Below, one piece after another: positions 24,311-33,547 of a DNA stretch of 64,000 nt. Every line of letters starts with the position of its first letter. The stretch's first letter is position 1. Position numbers and translations under genes: made by a program. The notes under the pieces are model-generated. The model was not told where the DNA came from. It saw only the letters and a program-made list of their open reading frames with translations, and made no database searches. The DNA is taken from contig NC_087065.1 of assembly GCF_963678635.1 (NCBI RefSeq), positions 248,001 to 312,000 on the forward strand. The letters are read 5' to 3'. This stretch comes from Symsagittifera roscoffensis. Its lineage: Eukaryota > Xenacoelomorpha > Acoela > Convolutidae.

Positions 24311-24634
24311 TAGGTAACCAAAATTTTCGTATGTCTACATAAAAATGACAACTAGGTGCCCAGCTTAAGCTGGAGGTATGTGTTTGAAATTGAACAAAGT
24401 TGCTAAAATGATGCGGCATGAAAGGCGTGATTTCAAAGACTGGACTTTGCCCAAAAACCTTAGTTGTCTACTAAAATAAGTCCAAAAGGTAGAAAATTTT
24501 GAGATAATCAATTTTCCCAAGGAGATGACATTTCTCTCACAAAAAACTAAGGAGCCGCAGCTTCAACAGGAACCATTATCGCAACCGGTTCTTTCAGTGT
24601 ACCTTTTCATCTCAAATTTGATTCAGAAAATTTT

Positions 24635-24700
24635 ACACAGAGCGAAGCAGAGCTTCGCAACACTTGCGATGCAAAAAAAAAATCTGAAAAACAAAGTTGA
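24635..24700. repeat. Dispersed hairpin-bearing repeat, copy
   Basis: ACACAGAGCGAAGCAGAGCT, TTCGCAACACTTGCGATGC, then an A-rich tail. The stem is GCGAAG/CTTCGC, so the pairing is kept although the loop differs from the 17,573 copy. Confidence 0.55.
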
Positions 24701-25319
24701 AAAAATAAATTGAAAAAAATTCTGAAAAATTACTTGAAAAAAACTCCAAAAAGATAAAACTATAAAAACTTCATGGTTGTATAAAAAAAGTTAATAAACA
24801 GCCTAAAAAAGATTTGAAAAGTAACTACCGAGCGGCAAAAAATTTTGGGTCAAAACCTGTTTGAGCCGAAAACAAAACTGTTGTCGTAACAACTTTCATT
24901 AAGTTTAAAAATTTTTAACGACCCATCGAATCTGAAACAAAAAATCGCATGCGAATTATTGTACCCTCGAAATTATGCAAAACAAGTTGACCGAACCCAT
25001 ACAACATGAACTGAAGCTGTTTGAAACTTTTAAAAAACCACACTTGGTAAATTTACTAATTACTAGCCTTTCAGATATAGTAACAAAAAAACTGTTTAAA
25101 TTGGAACAAAACAAATGCTCTAGAAAGTAAGCCAAATCCTATATGAGATTTAAAAAATGGTGTTTGAAAAAAACGGGAAAGGAACCGGCCGGCAGACACT
25201 AGGGCGAAAACCACGAACCCTAGAAAAATTGAAACTTTTGAAAAAATAACTTAAACCTGAAACGGGCTTTATCTAATTACTACTCAAATTTTGTTTGTTT
25301 TATTTGAGTTTTCAAGAAA

Positions 25320-25445
25320 CTGAGCATGAAAGAAGATCAAGGAGTCCAAGAGTTGAACTGATGAGTCCCGTGCCTAAAGTTATTTACGGGGACAAAAGTC
25401 TAGTGCTCGATTGCAATACCATTGCTTATCTCATCGGTAAAGAAA
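25320..25445 (-). repeat. tRNA-derived SINE-like relic, copy 2
   Basis: Minus strand: GATAAGCAATGGTATTGCAA (A-box-like), GCACTAGACTTTTG, CCGTAAATAACTTTAG, then AGTTCAACTCTTGG about 75 bp downstream of the A-box, in B-box position. Head sequence matches the 19,262-19,440 copy closely; the 3' part differs. Confidence 0.45.
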
Positions 25446-25568
25446 AATCTAAAAATTTCTAAAAACCGTCAAAAGGATTTCCAAAATACACGAATTTTGC
25501 TGCCAAAAGCAGCCTATGGCCGCTTTAGCAGAGAAGATTCCCAAAATCGGGTTTCTCGATCGAACACA

Positions 25569-26280
25569 ACCTGAGAATTGGCACGGTTGTTTTAGCGTAA
25601 AATCAAAAAGTATGCAAATCTTCGCACTGTTTGAAGGCCAAAACTTTTTCTTAAACAAACTAAGCATACCCAGTTATAAACGCCAGCTTTCAACAACATG
25701 TTGTTGCGATTAAACCTATGATATCAGATTTGGCAGGATAGTTAGCGGGAAAAGTCCAAAAAACGGTCAACAAATAAAAAAACTGACATTTCAGAGACTC
25801 ATAGCTTTTTGTGTGAAAAAAGGGCGGAGCCATTTATGGAGAAGAGAATCACTCAATCTGAAACCTCGATTGAACCCAAAGTCTCAGATTTGGGAGGGTA
25901 GTTCTCGAAAAATGTCAAAAAGTTTTGAAAAAAATCAAAACGTTGTCTTTTCCGAGGGCCACAACTTTTTGTGTCAGAAAAACTTGGTAGTAGTCCCATA
26001 AGCATACGGCCTTTTTGCAACTCGTTTTTTGAATTGAGCCCAAATCTCCAATATGACAGAATAGTTTCCGAGAAAATTCAAAAAGTTGAAGAAACGGTCA
26101 AAATTAAAAATGTGACTATTCCGGGCCATAACTTTATGTGTAAAAAAATAGGAGCGTATCCGCTCATGCAGGGAGCTTTTTGAAATCGCTCGCTCATTGG
26201 AACCAAAAACTCGGATTTGAGAGGGGTATTTTTCAAAAAAAAGTGGGTCAAATTTTCCCCGCAGATTTTTTCGAAGGCTG
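25569..26280. repeat. Tandem repeat, about 160-bp monomer, five copies
   Basis: Landmark CAGATTTGGGAGGGTAGTT, or its variants, recurs at about 25,569, 25,728, 25,886, 26,047 and 26,212 (spacing 158-165 bp). In step with it, GGGCCACAACTTTTTGTGT or variants recur at about 25,632, 25,793, 25,953 and 26,122. Copies are clearly diverged. Short open frames across it are by-products. Confidence 0.75.
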
Positions 26281-26458
26281 TAGACAGAGGGGCCAAGTAA
26301 AAAGAGACTCTAGTGGTGTATTACAAGCACACAGGGGAGTAGGAGGTCTTTCAATTGATACCTTTTTTAGCTATCAAATCAGTAAACATTTATGAGAAAA
26401 ACTAAAAAATTTCCAATAAATTTTGAAATAATTTTCCGTTACAAAAAAATAAACTTCA

Positions 26459-26578
26459 ACAAACCGATTGGTAAACATACAAACAACATGGAAAAAGCGT
26501 AGTGCAGAGTTTGGGGAGTGTTTGCCAATTGGTAAACATACCACCAACCTGAAAAATGCGGAGGGGAGTGTCTTCACT
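26459..26578. repeat. Tandem duplication of about 60-66 bp
   Basis: GATTGGTAAACATACAAACA, ACATGGAAAAAGCG and GGGGAGTGT are followed at once by CAATTGGTAAACATACCACC, AACCTGAAAAATGCG and GGGGAGTGT. Confidence 0.65.
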
Positions 26579-26844
26579 TTGTATGACCCTCAAAACGACC
26601 CAAAAATAGGTCTTTAAGCCTATATTAAATAGGCCGAAACATGTTTTGAAGCGAAACAAAAGCACACAAAGAAGGGATTACGAAGTCAAGGTCAGTAAAA
26701 TTACAAATTGTAGGAATACAGCAAGCACTAAAATCAACATTAAAAAATGCCGGCAGAAAAAAAACAATTTCACGATGTGACAACTTAGCCGACAACATAA
26801 GCAGACAAATAATTGGCCGACAATTTTATTGGAAACAAAAAGTT

Positions 26845-27050
26845 TCTGGTTTAAAAAAATCAGATCCTGGACAGATTTTAACCAAGGACCTCTGCCGTCC
26901 CAGGCATAATTGTTACCTCCAGACTTAGTTGGCCGGGAACACATAGAAGTTGGAGTTCAATATGATCCAACATATATATGATTCTGTTAAATAAGTTGTT
27001 AACCCGAGAAAAGTCTATAGTCCAGTTTGATAACAATTGCTAGAGCGATT
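26845..27050 (-). repeat. tRNA-derived SINE-like relic, copy 3 (longest)
   Basis: Minus strand: CTCTAGCAATTGTTATCAAA (A-box/D-arm-like), GGACTATAGACTTTTC, GGGTTAACAACTT, an internal part with CCCGGCCAACTAAGTCTGG, then CTTGGTTAAAATCTG and CCAGGATCTGATTTTTTT, the same tail pattern as the 19,262 copy. The B-box has lost its CG. No cloverleaf can be drawn. Confidence 0.45.
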
Positions 27051-27084
27051 TCCAAATTTCGATATTATGAAAAAAAAACATATC

Positions 27085-28770
27085 AGGTTAAAGCTCGTTG
27101 AAATTCAAGAACAAAACATGATTGACACTTTTTTGATAGAATAGACGCAAATTAGTTTAAAAAAAAATTGACTATCTGCCTTTTTTTCCAGCTGGGAAAT
27201 CTAAAAAATGGAATCCATTTTCAAAAATAGTATTCGGCCACGTTTTGCGCGCAATTTACGTTTTCGCAACTAGAGAGTGCAATTTGCCGACCTTTTAGCA
27301 AATGAAATTGAATTGAACTAAGCGAGTATATATGCTTGAATGCATTCATAAACGCACTACTATGTATGAAAGCACTTCTGTCGTTACGAAATGTAAAATG
27401 AGAACTATATAAGTGAAAATTACATTGATCTTTTACAAGAACCAGGCTTCAAAACACACACACATAAAACAAATTTGAGCGTGAACAAGTTCAAAATTTT
27501 TTCAAGGAAATAGCACGATCTATAACAGTAACAACCTAGCCAACAGACAGTTGGAAAAGAAAGAGCCAACGAACTCAAGGAAACAGACAAAAACCTGATT
27601 ACTTTCTGAGATCTGGAAAAAAAATCCATTCTAAAAAAGAAAACGAGGCGAACTTGAAAAATCAAAAGTCCAACCACGAAAAACCAAAACTAAGCGTGAA
27701 CAAAAGTTAAGACTAATAAACAAAAAAATCACCTATATGAAAGACCTGCAAAACAGTATTCACTACGTATATGACTATTTCAAATATTAAAAAAATACTG
27801 AAGTTAGTGGCACTTTAGCCGAAAAAATGTAGAGAGGCAAGTGACAACCCAAAGTACATAGCCAACTGACAGTTGGAAATTAATGAACGCAAGGAAACTG
27901 AACAAAAAAACTGACTAGGTTTTTGAAAACTTTCAAATTTTAAATTTCGAAAAAAAACTGATGGCCTTAAAGCTCTTTGAATTTAAAGAACACTTTATGA
28001 TCAAAACTTTTTTGTTGCAAAAACCCAATTTGAGAAAACTGGATCAATAGGAAAAACTTTTAATTTGCTGGGAAATCTGATAATTAATTTCCATTTTCGA
28101 AATTAGAAGTCGATCACGTTTTCGGTGATTTTTACCTTTTTGCTGTTCGATAGTGGAGTTTGTCTTCCTTTTAACAATGGAAATGCACTGAACTTAAAAA
28201 GAAGTCAAAAGTCAAACCGCGAAAAATCAAAATTGAGCGTGAACAATTTTCTAGACTTTTTCCTGAAAACAAAAAATCACCAAGACATGTAAAAAAGTAC
28301 TCACTACGTTCATTACTCTTGAATAGGTCTGTTTGCAATAACTATTAGGCAATTTCAAGGTGATCACGATGTCTCAAAAATCACTGGCGCTGATATTCGC
28401 ATTGTGAAAAAAAAACCAGGCACAAATATCTTCCGAAAACAAACAACAAACAGTTGGAAAATACGTCAATGATCTAAGCAAATAGCCACCAGACAGTTGG
28501 AAAAAAGTCACGAACGCAACAAAAAATAGAAATACTGGCTTAGTTTTTGAAAAAAAAGCTTCAACTTTCAAATATATGGCTTTAAAGCTCTTTCAAATTC
28601 AGGAACAATTTTTTATAGACACAATTTTGATGAAAAAAAAAACCAATTTGAGAAAAACTGGATCAAGTTAAAGCGTGAAAAAACTTGAAAAAGAAAACAA
28701 ATCATCACGTCCTATAAACGCGTCTTCACTACGTGCATTGAACCTTCTTCACTTCATCCTTCAACAATTA
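27085..28770 (+). repeat. Cluster of head-to-tail R1 repeats
   Basis: Four R1 units in one orientation: about 27,085-27,537 (5' truncated), 27,538-27,775 (internally deleted), 27,860-28,325 (best preserved) and about 28,485-28,760 (middle deleted). The best copy runs AGCCAACTGACAGTTGGAAA, AATGAACGCAAGG, TTAAAGCTCTTTGAATTTAA, ACTGGATCAATAGG, TTTGCTGGGAAATCTGAT, TTGCTGTTCGATAGTGG, AAATGCACTGAACTTAAAAA, TTGAGCGTGAACAA, TTTTTCCTGAAAA and CTCACTACGTTCATTACTC. No long frame or target duplication is seen; the tandem habit suggests a short satellite-like family. Confidence 0.7.
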
Positions 28771-29505
28771 AAACCTATTGATCTTTCGGAAATACTTGAA
28801 AAAAATTCTATAAAGCAGTTCCTTGTCCAGCGTGTAACAGTTGACAAAACTGTGGCTGAATATAGACTCGCTATGAGCAATATATCTGATATTTTTAATG
28901 ATATTTAGGTTGTAATTCAAGATAAGGTTAAGCATTTGCATATTTCAACAACTTTTGACTCATTTGAGTTTTGTTTATATCGTTTGGCAATTTTCATTCT
29001 GGAGTACGTTACTCAAAAATTTGTTCAATTGATATCAGTAAGAATTATCTTTTAAAGCTTCACTTATCAATCAAGTTCATCATTTAGAATTTTTAGAACT
29101 TAAGAGTTGTTTCTTGAAAAAGAAAAACAAATCCTCAAGTCCAATATCAGAGTCTTCAGTCTTCACTACGTGCATTGAATCTTCACCACTTCGTCCTTTT
29201 ATATTTGAAACCTATTGATCTTCCGGAAATAATTGCAAATATTTCTGGAAAGCAGTTCGTTGTCCAGATTGTAACAAGTGACACAACTGTGGTTGAGTTT
29301 ATTGACTCCCTAGATTTTGATATTTTTATTGATATTTGGGTAGTAATTTAAGATAAGGTTGAGCACTTGCACACTTCAACAACTGTTGACTTGTTGAAGT
29401 TTTGTTGATATCTGTTCGCACTTTTCTTGCTGGAGTACGTAACTCAAATGTTTTGTTCAATTGATTATCAGTAAAAATTATCTTTTACAGCTTCAGTTCA
29501 TCAAT
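28684..29505. repeat. Direct tandem duplication, about 430 bp units
   Basis: Unit 1 (28,684-29,112) and unit 2 (29,113-29,505) align along their length: CTTGAAAAAGAAAA, CTTCACTACGTGCATTGAA, AACCTATTGATCTT, AAGCAGTTC, GATAAGGTT, TCAACAACT, GGAGTACGT and TTATCTTTTA occur in the same order. In unit 1 a frame of 77 codons (28,675-28,908, plus strand) is open, with QQLKPIDLSEILEKNSIKQF; in unit 2 the matching frame is broken. I do not recognise the peptide, and the frame starts within an R1 end, so coding status is doubtful. Confidence 0.7.
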
Positions 29506-29509
29506 CCAG

Positions 29510-29845
29510 TTTTTTGTTGGCAAAAAATAGCCTTCGAAAGCGTAGACTTTGGTTTGATGGGTATTTAAATTAATATAGACGGTTCACTTTCTGAAAACTA
29601 AAATCTATTTTGATTTTTTGTAGATGCATAGGCCAATATAACATATTTAAGATGAGGTTGCATAAGTTGTCACATTTAATTTACAGCTAACCTTAGTGTC
29701 CAACCTCATTTTCAATATAATATATTGGCTTATGCATCTACAAAAAACCGAAACAGAATTTAGTTTTGAGAAAGTGAAGCGTCTCTTAAAATTATACTAA
29801 ATACCGAACAATCCGAAGTCAAAGGCTAAAATTTGACCAAAAAGT
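29510..29845. mobile_element. Foldback (hairpin) MITE-like element with about 150-bp arms
   Basis: Left arm 29,510-29,660 and right arm 29,701-29,845 are reverse complements at about 80% by eye, separated by a 40-bp loop. Examples: TTTTTTGTAGATGCATAGGC versus GCTTATGCATCTACAAAAAA; GGTTCACTTTCTGAAAACTA versus TAGTTTTGAGAAAGTGAAGC; GATGAGGTTG versus CAACCTCATT. The outermost part pairs GGCAAAAAATAGCC with GGCTAAAATTTGACC. It starts right after the second unit of the 430-bp duplication. No coding capacity and no clear target duplication. Confidence 0.75.
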
Positions 29846-30278
29846 AGCATTTAGCACAATTAGTATAAAGTAAAGTGGAACATAGAGGAGAATAGAATAG
29901 GGAGGAACGGAAAAGTATAATTTCGAAGATAAAAAATGTCAGGAAACCAGGTTACCCAGGTTTGGGCTAAGTAAATTATGTAATTTTGGGTACGCTTCAA
30001 ACTTCAAAAGAATAACTTTCAAATAATTGCATGGTTCTTCAAAACGAGTCGAAAATCAAGAGTAAAGTTAAAGCGAGTCAGAAAAAAAGACAGAAGCAGA
30101 TAGACGGTTGTAAAAAAAGTTCAAGGAAAAAACTACTTTCTTTCCCAAATTTTCAAAATTTGAGTTTGACAGGAAACATTAGATCTTTTGGAAATTAAGA
30201 ATAATTTATCTTTTTTTTAAATAGCCAAGAGACAAATGAACGCAATTATACAGAAAAAAGACTGACTTGTTTTTTTTT

Positions 30279-30394
30279 GGTTCCATGACATTCTACCCTA
30301 TTCCAATCTACCCTCTGCTAATCTACCATATACTACTCTATCCTACATACCAATCTACCCTATACCAATCTACCCTATACCATTCTACCCTATA
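30279..30394 (+). repeat. Left terminal inverted repeat of the MULE, built of minisatellite units
   Basis: After GACATTCTACCCTATTCC it consists of about six imperfect copies of a 15-17 bp unit, consensus CTACCCTATACCAAT. Some copies are degenerate (CTACCATATACTACT). Confidence 0.8.
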
Positions 30395-30783
30395 AATAAA
30401 GCAATTGAAACTTACCCCATCCTCTTGAAGTATCCGAAACAGTACATTTCCGAACAAATCAAAGAACCATTAATTGTGATCAAAGAATAACTGACGCATG
30501 TGAACAAAATATCAAAGCAACTTAAAACTTGCTTGTTCAAAATGGAAATGAGTTCAAAGCATGAACGAACAGAAATTTTAACCCAATTTTGCTATAGAAA
30601 TGCGTTGCAGCTAGTTCTTAAACAAACAAAAGTCATATCACATCAAGTCGACATAGCTTTGCGGATAATCCATGTGTTTTAAAATCAAAAGTCCGAAAGA
30701 TCAAATCACCAAGAAGTCAAAATTTGAACGAAATTCGAAAACTACTGAGGGTTTGACTAGTTGATCACAAAACGAGCGGTAGA

Positions 30784-30817
30784 CCCCCCAGTACCAGGCT
30801 AAGGCGGTACTGGGGGG
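30784..30817. other. GC-rich 12-bp-arm hairpin in the MULE 3' region
   Basis: CCCCCCAGTACC, a 10-nt loop AGGCTAAGGC, then GGTACTGGGGGG. It is GC-rich in an AT-rich setting and lies between the transposase stop and the left terminal repeat. A transcription-ending, RNA-stability or regulatory role is possible but not shown. Confidence 0.8.
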
Positions 30818-30976
30818 CGGGGTGAGGCAGAAGGTAAAATTCTTTTGATATTGGCCTCTATTACCTCCCAAAATATCAGCCCTCTACGGCCACGGGAACC
30901 TCAAAAAAAGTGTATTTTTTTTAAAAATGAAATTGAATTTTTGAAAAATTCATAAAATTTGTTGAAATAAACAGAG

Positions 30977-32401
30977 TCAGGAATGACTTAATTGCGCGAT
31001 AGAATGCAAATATGTTAAAATAGAATCTTTGTTAAAATTTTTGCAAATGTTTTTCACTTTCTCATTCAATTCCCTGTACTTCTTGCGACTGGGGTTGCTG
31101 TTTCCCCCATTGCTTTCAATATATTGAATTTTTGATTGGCAGCATCCAATTTGATTTGTTCCAGAAAAGTGTGAACGGATGGGTGGTTTCCTTTAAACAG
31201 AGTAGCAACGCCAGGATGCCAGCCTTCTTCAGCATTTGTTGTCCTTATTAACCCAGCAGCTGCTTCTTCGGAATAATTCCAAAGGTTTACTGGAGAGAGG
31301 GTCGCGAGAACTCCTTCCGATGGTTTCGCCTTTTATGTAGGAGCGCTGGAAGTATGAGGCTACCTCATCAAGTTTCTCAGTTATGCTGTCGTCGAGATCA
31401 AATTTGTCAGACACTTTTTCGATTTCCTCAATAACCAAGTCAAAAGCAGCATTGACAATTTCAACTGGTACAAAACTTAGAGCTGGAAAGAAGCGCAACG
31501 AAAAATTGAAATTGTGATTAGTTTCGTACAGTAGTTTTAGGCCCACGTCGTTTAATTTCCGGTTGAACGCTTGACATAAATGAAAATAGCAGCCTTTCAG
31601 CAACACTCCGGTATGATTACTAGCGAAAGCGTTTAGTGCTGCACGTTCAAAATCGAGGAGAATGCGGTGAAGCTCGGTGTTTTCGGTGATGGCTGATAAT
31701 CCCTTCAGTAGTTTTTTGTAAGTGTGCTCTGTTTTGTTTGGCAACAATGCATAAATGGAGGGGGGGGGATAAAATCCAGCGAGTTGAATATGGATGGTGT
31801 AAATTTGATAAAACTGAATAGGACAAGCTTTGAACGTTCTATCGCACAGCCACACATCTCGATGCAATATCAAGCTCTGGATATTGTCGCGATCTCCAAA
31901 AATCGACACCCTTTCTGGATCTTCAATGCCGCTATCGAAGACGCAAAAATCCTCGTGTTGCTTTGGTACTTCAAAATGTCTGTCGACAATGGGAGGCAAT
32001 GTGGGTCTCTCATTTATCTTCTGTCGATTGAGGGCCCGATTAATCGCCGACCGGCAAGGAAGAGCTAATCGGACGGCTTTTTCTTCGGACAAAGACTGCA
32101 GGCCGTTTGCCATAATTATGCTTTTGATTGGTACTTGCTGAATTTTTGTGTCCTGTTTCATTTTCTGCACGAGAAGCCTTGCATCTGAACGACCGTTATC
32201 TCGGGTTATTCTTGGGAATAACCCGAGATAAAAAGCCGGATCATTACAAGCGTTCTCCGATTCTGTTGAGATAAACCCCAAGAAATTTGACTCATTTTGG
32301 TAAATGTTATTCCAAGGAAAATGGATATAATGATGTAATTTTGGTTTCATTTTTGTACGTGATTTTGAAAATTGGGGATTAAAACCTGTTAATTGAGACA
32401 A
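30977..32401 (-). pseudogene. MULE-family transposase, frameshifted
   Basis: An uninterrupted frame of 390 codons (32,401-31,229) carries the MULE core: WLCDRTFKACP with the first catalytic Asp (residue 187), LLDFERAALNAF with the second (Asp 250), then GCYFHLCQAFNRKL with the family's Cys-x2-His (271/274), and YFQRSYIKG near 350. About residue 373 (31,283) the homology jumps to another frame, which reads LWNYSEEAAAG then TTNAEEGWHPG and HPSVHTFLEQIKLD, the usual MULE/FLYWCH-type continuation. Near a G run at about 31,110 it shifts again and reads RKKYRELNEKV, ending YLHSIAQLSHS with a stop at 30,977. The zinc-binding FLYWCH or WRKY-like N-terminal finger expected upstream is not visible; the first 45 or so residues are AT-rich filler. 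So the gene is inactive unless the shifts are assembly errors. Confidence 0.8.
32196..32231. other. Perfect 16-bp-arm hairpin inside the transposase frame
   Basis: TTATCTCGGGTTATTC, a 4-nt loop TTGG, then the exact reverse complement. The frame runs through it as FYLGLFPRITRDNG. Such a perfect short inverted repeat in coding DNA suggests a local template switch or a structure-forming element. Confidence 0.85.
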
Positions 32402-32584
32402 ATTTCGGATTTTGAGGTTTAAATTGCGATTTAGTCCTTAGAACAATATCCTTAAGTGTAAGACTCAAATTGAGTCCAAAAATTTAGACTCAAATGAATT
32501 AACACGTGCTGTTATCTTTCCGATTCTAATTAGGACTTTGAAAGATTACATTAGTAATGCTCCAAATGGACACAGGTTTAACTG

Positions 32585-32714
32585 GTATATAGGGCAGATT
32601 AGTAGGGGATTAGTATAGGGTAGATTAGTATTGGGTAGATTGGTATGTAGGGTATAATGGCATAGGGTAGAATGGTATAGGGTAGTTTGGAATAGGGTAG
32701 AATGTCCTGCCACC
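32585..32714 (-). repeat. Right terminal inverted repeat of the MULE
   Basis: Seven or so units of ATTGGTATAGGGTAG type, the reverse complement of the left unit, ending in GGTAGAATGTCCTGCCACC. The two ends agree best at the outer edge and around CATACCAATCTACCC; in between, unit order and number differ, so they evolve by slippage as well as by substitution. Confidence 0.8.
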
Positions 32715-32739
32715 GTTTTTTTGACAAAATCTTCTAGAA

Positions 32740-33165
32740 CTTAGCCAACTGAAAGTTGGAAGAGTAGACATGAACGCAACGAAACCGATAAAAACCTACT
32801 TGTTTTTTCAAATTTTGAATTTCGAAGGAAAAAATAGATGGCCTGAAAGCTCTTTGAATTTGTAGAACAAATTATGAAATGAGAAAACACTTTGAGAAAA
32901 CTGGATCAATAGGTAAAACTTTTATTTCCATTTTATCACGTTTTTCGTGGCCTTTATATTTTTGCTGTTCGATAGCGGACTTGCCTTCCTCTTAACAAAA
33001 TAAATGCACTGAACTTGAAAACAAATCAAAAGTCAAACTCCGAAAAATCAAAATTGAGCGTGAACAAATTTTAAGACTTTTTCCTGAAAAAAGAAACAAA
33101 AAAATCAGCAAGACCTATATAAGAGTACTCACTACGTTCAATACTCTTAAACAATTTATGATTGG
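32740..33165 (+). repeat. R1 dispersed repeat copy
   Basis: Starts TAGCCAACTGAAAGTTGGAA right beside the MULE right end and runs through CATGAACGCAACG, GAAAGCTCTTTGAATTTG, GAAAACTGGATCAATAGG, TTTTTGCTGTTCGATAGCGG, AAATGCACTGAACTTG, AATTGAGCGTGAACAAATTT, TTTTTCCTGAAAAAAG and CTCACTACGTTCAATACTC. A short deletion removes the CTGGGAAATCT segment. Confidence 0.75.
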
Positions 33166-33192
33166 CATTTTTTGATAAAATTAACCCAATTT

Positions 33193-33415
33193 GAGACAGA
33201 GGCGAAATTATGACCAATAACGGTACTGGGAAAAACTGAATGAGTACAAAAAATTTGAGTCTGCATAATTTCTTAAGTGACGCACGCCACTTATGAGTCT
33301 ACATAATTGCCAAGTGACGCAAGCCAACTATGACGCATTGACAAAGCCAGTCAATTTGAAAAAAGAAATTTACCAACTAACATGCCTCAAATTATAGAGC
33401 TGACGCATTATAACT
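33193..33415. repeat. Dispersed repeat, second copy of the 18,330 element, with internal duplication
   Basis: AGACAGAGGCGAA, ATGACCAATAACGGTACTGG, AAAAACTGAATGAGTAC, TTTCTTAAGTGACGCACGCC and CCAACTAACATGCCTC match 18,330-18,545. Here a roughly 50-bp part (from TGAGTCTGCATAATTTC to GCCACTTATG) is present twice in tandem. Confidence 0.7.
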
Positions 33416-33547
33416 AGTATACGAAAAAATTCATTAAAAAAATATCCGGTTGTACTTCTTAGCTGGTTATTGATCTTATGTACATACTGTAAGAAAGAAC
33501 ACTTTCAAAATGAACACTGGATCAAGTACATTTTCGCTGGGAAATCT

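Larger units (their letters stand above)
30279..32714 (-). mobile_element. Mutator-like (MULE) DNA transposon, 2.4 kb, decayed
   Basis: Bounded by long inverted repeats (30,279-30,394 and 32,585-32,714) whose outer 30 or so bases match well: left CATGACATTCTACCCTATTC against reverse-complemented right CAGGACATTCTACCCTATTC. The flanks are G plus nine T at 30,269-30,278 and G plus seven T at 32,715-32,722, compatible with the 8-10 bp target duplication typical of MULEs. The element landed in the 5' part of an R1 repeat (AATGAACGCAATTATACAG, then GACTGACTTG). It encodes one minus-strand MULE transposase, now frameshifted. Confidence 0.8.

Noticed and set aside
30500-30682. 60-codon plus-strand frame inside the MULE
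   Set aside because: No homology, low complexity, opposite strand to the transposase.
31724-32141. Plus-strand frames within the MULE transposase
   Set aside because: Antisense shadows of the transposase frame.
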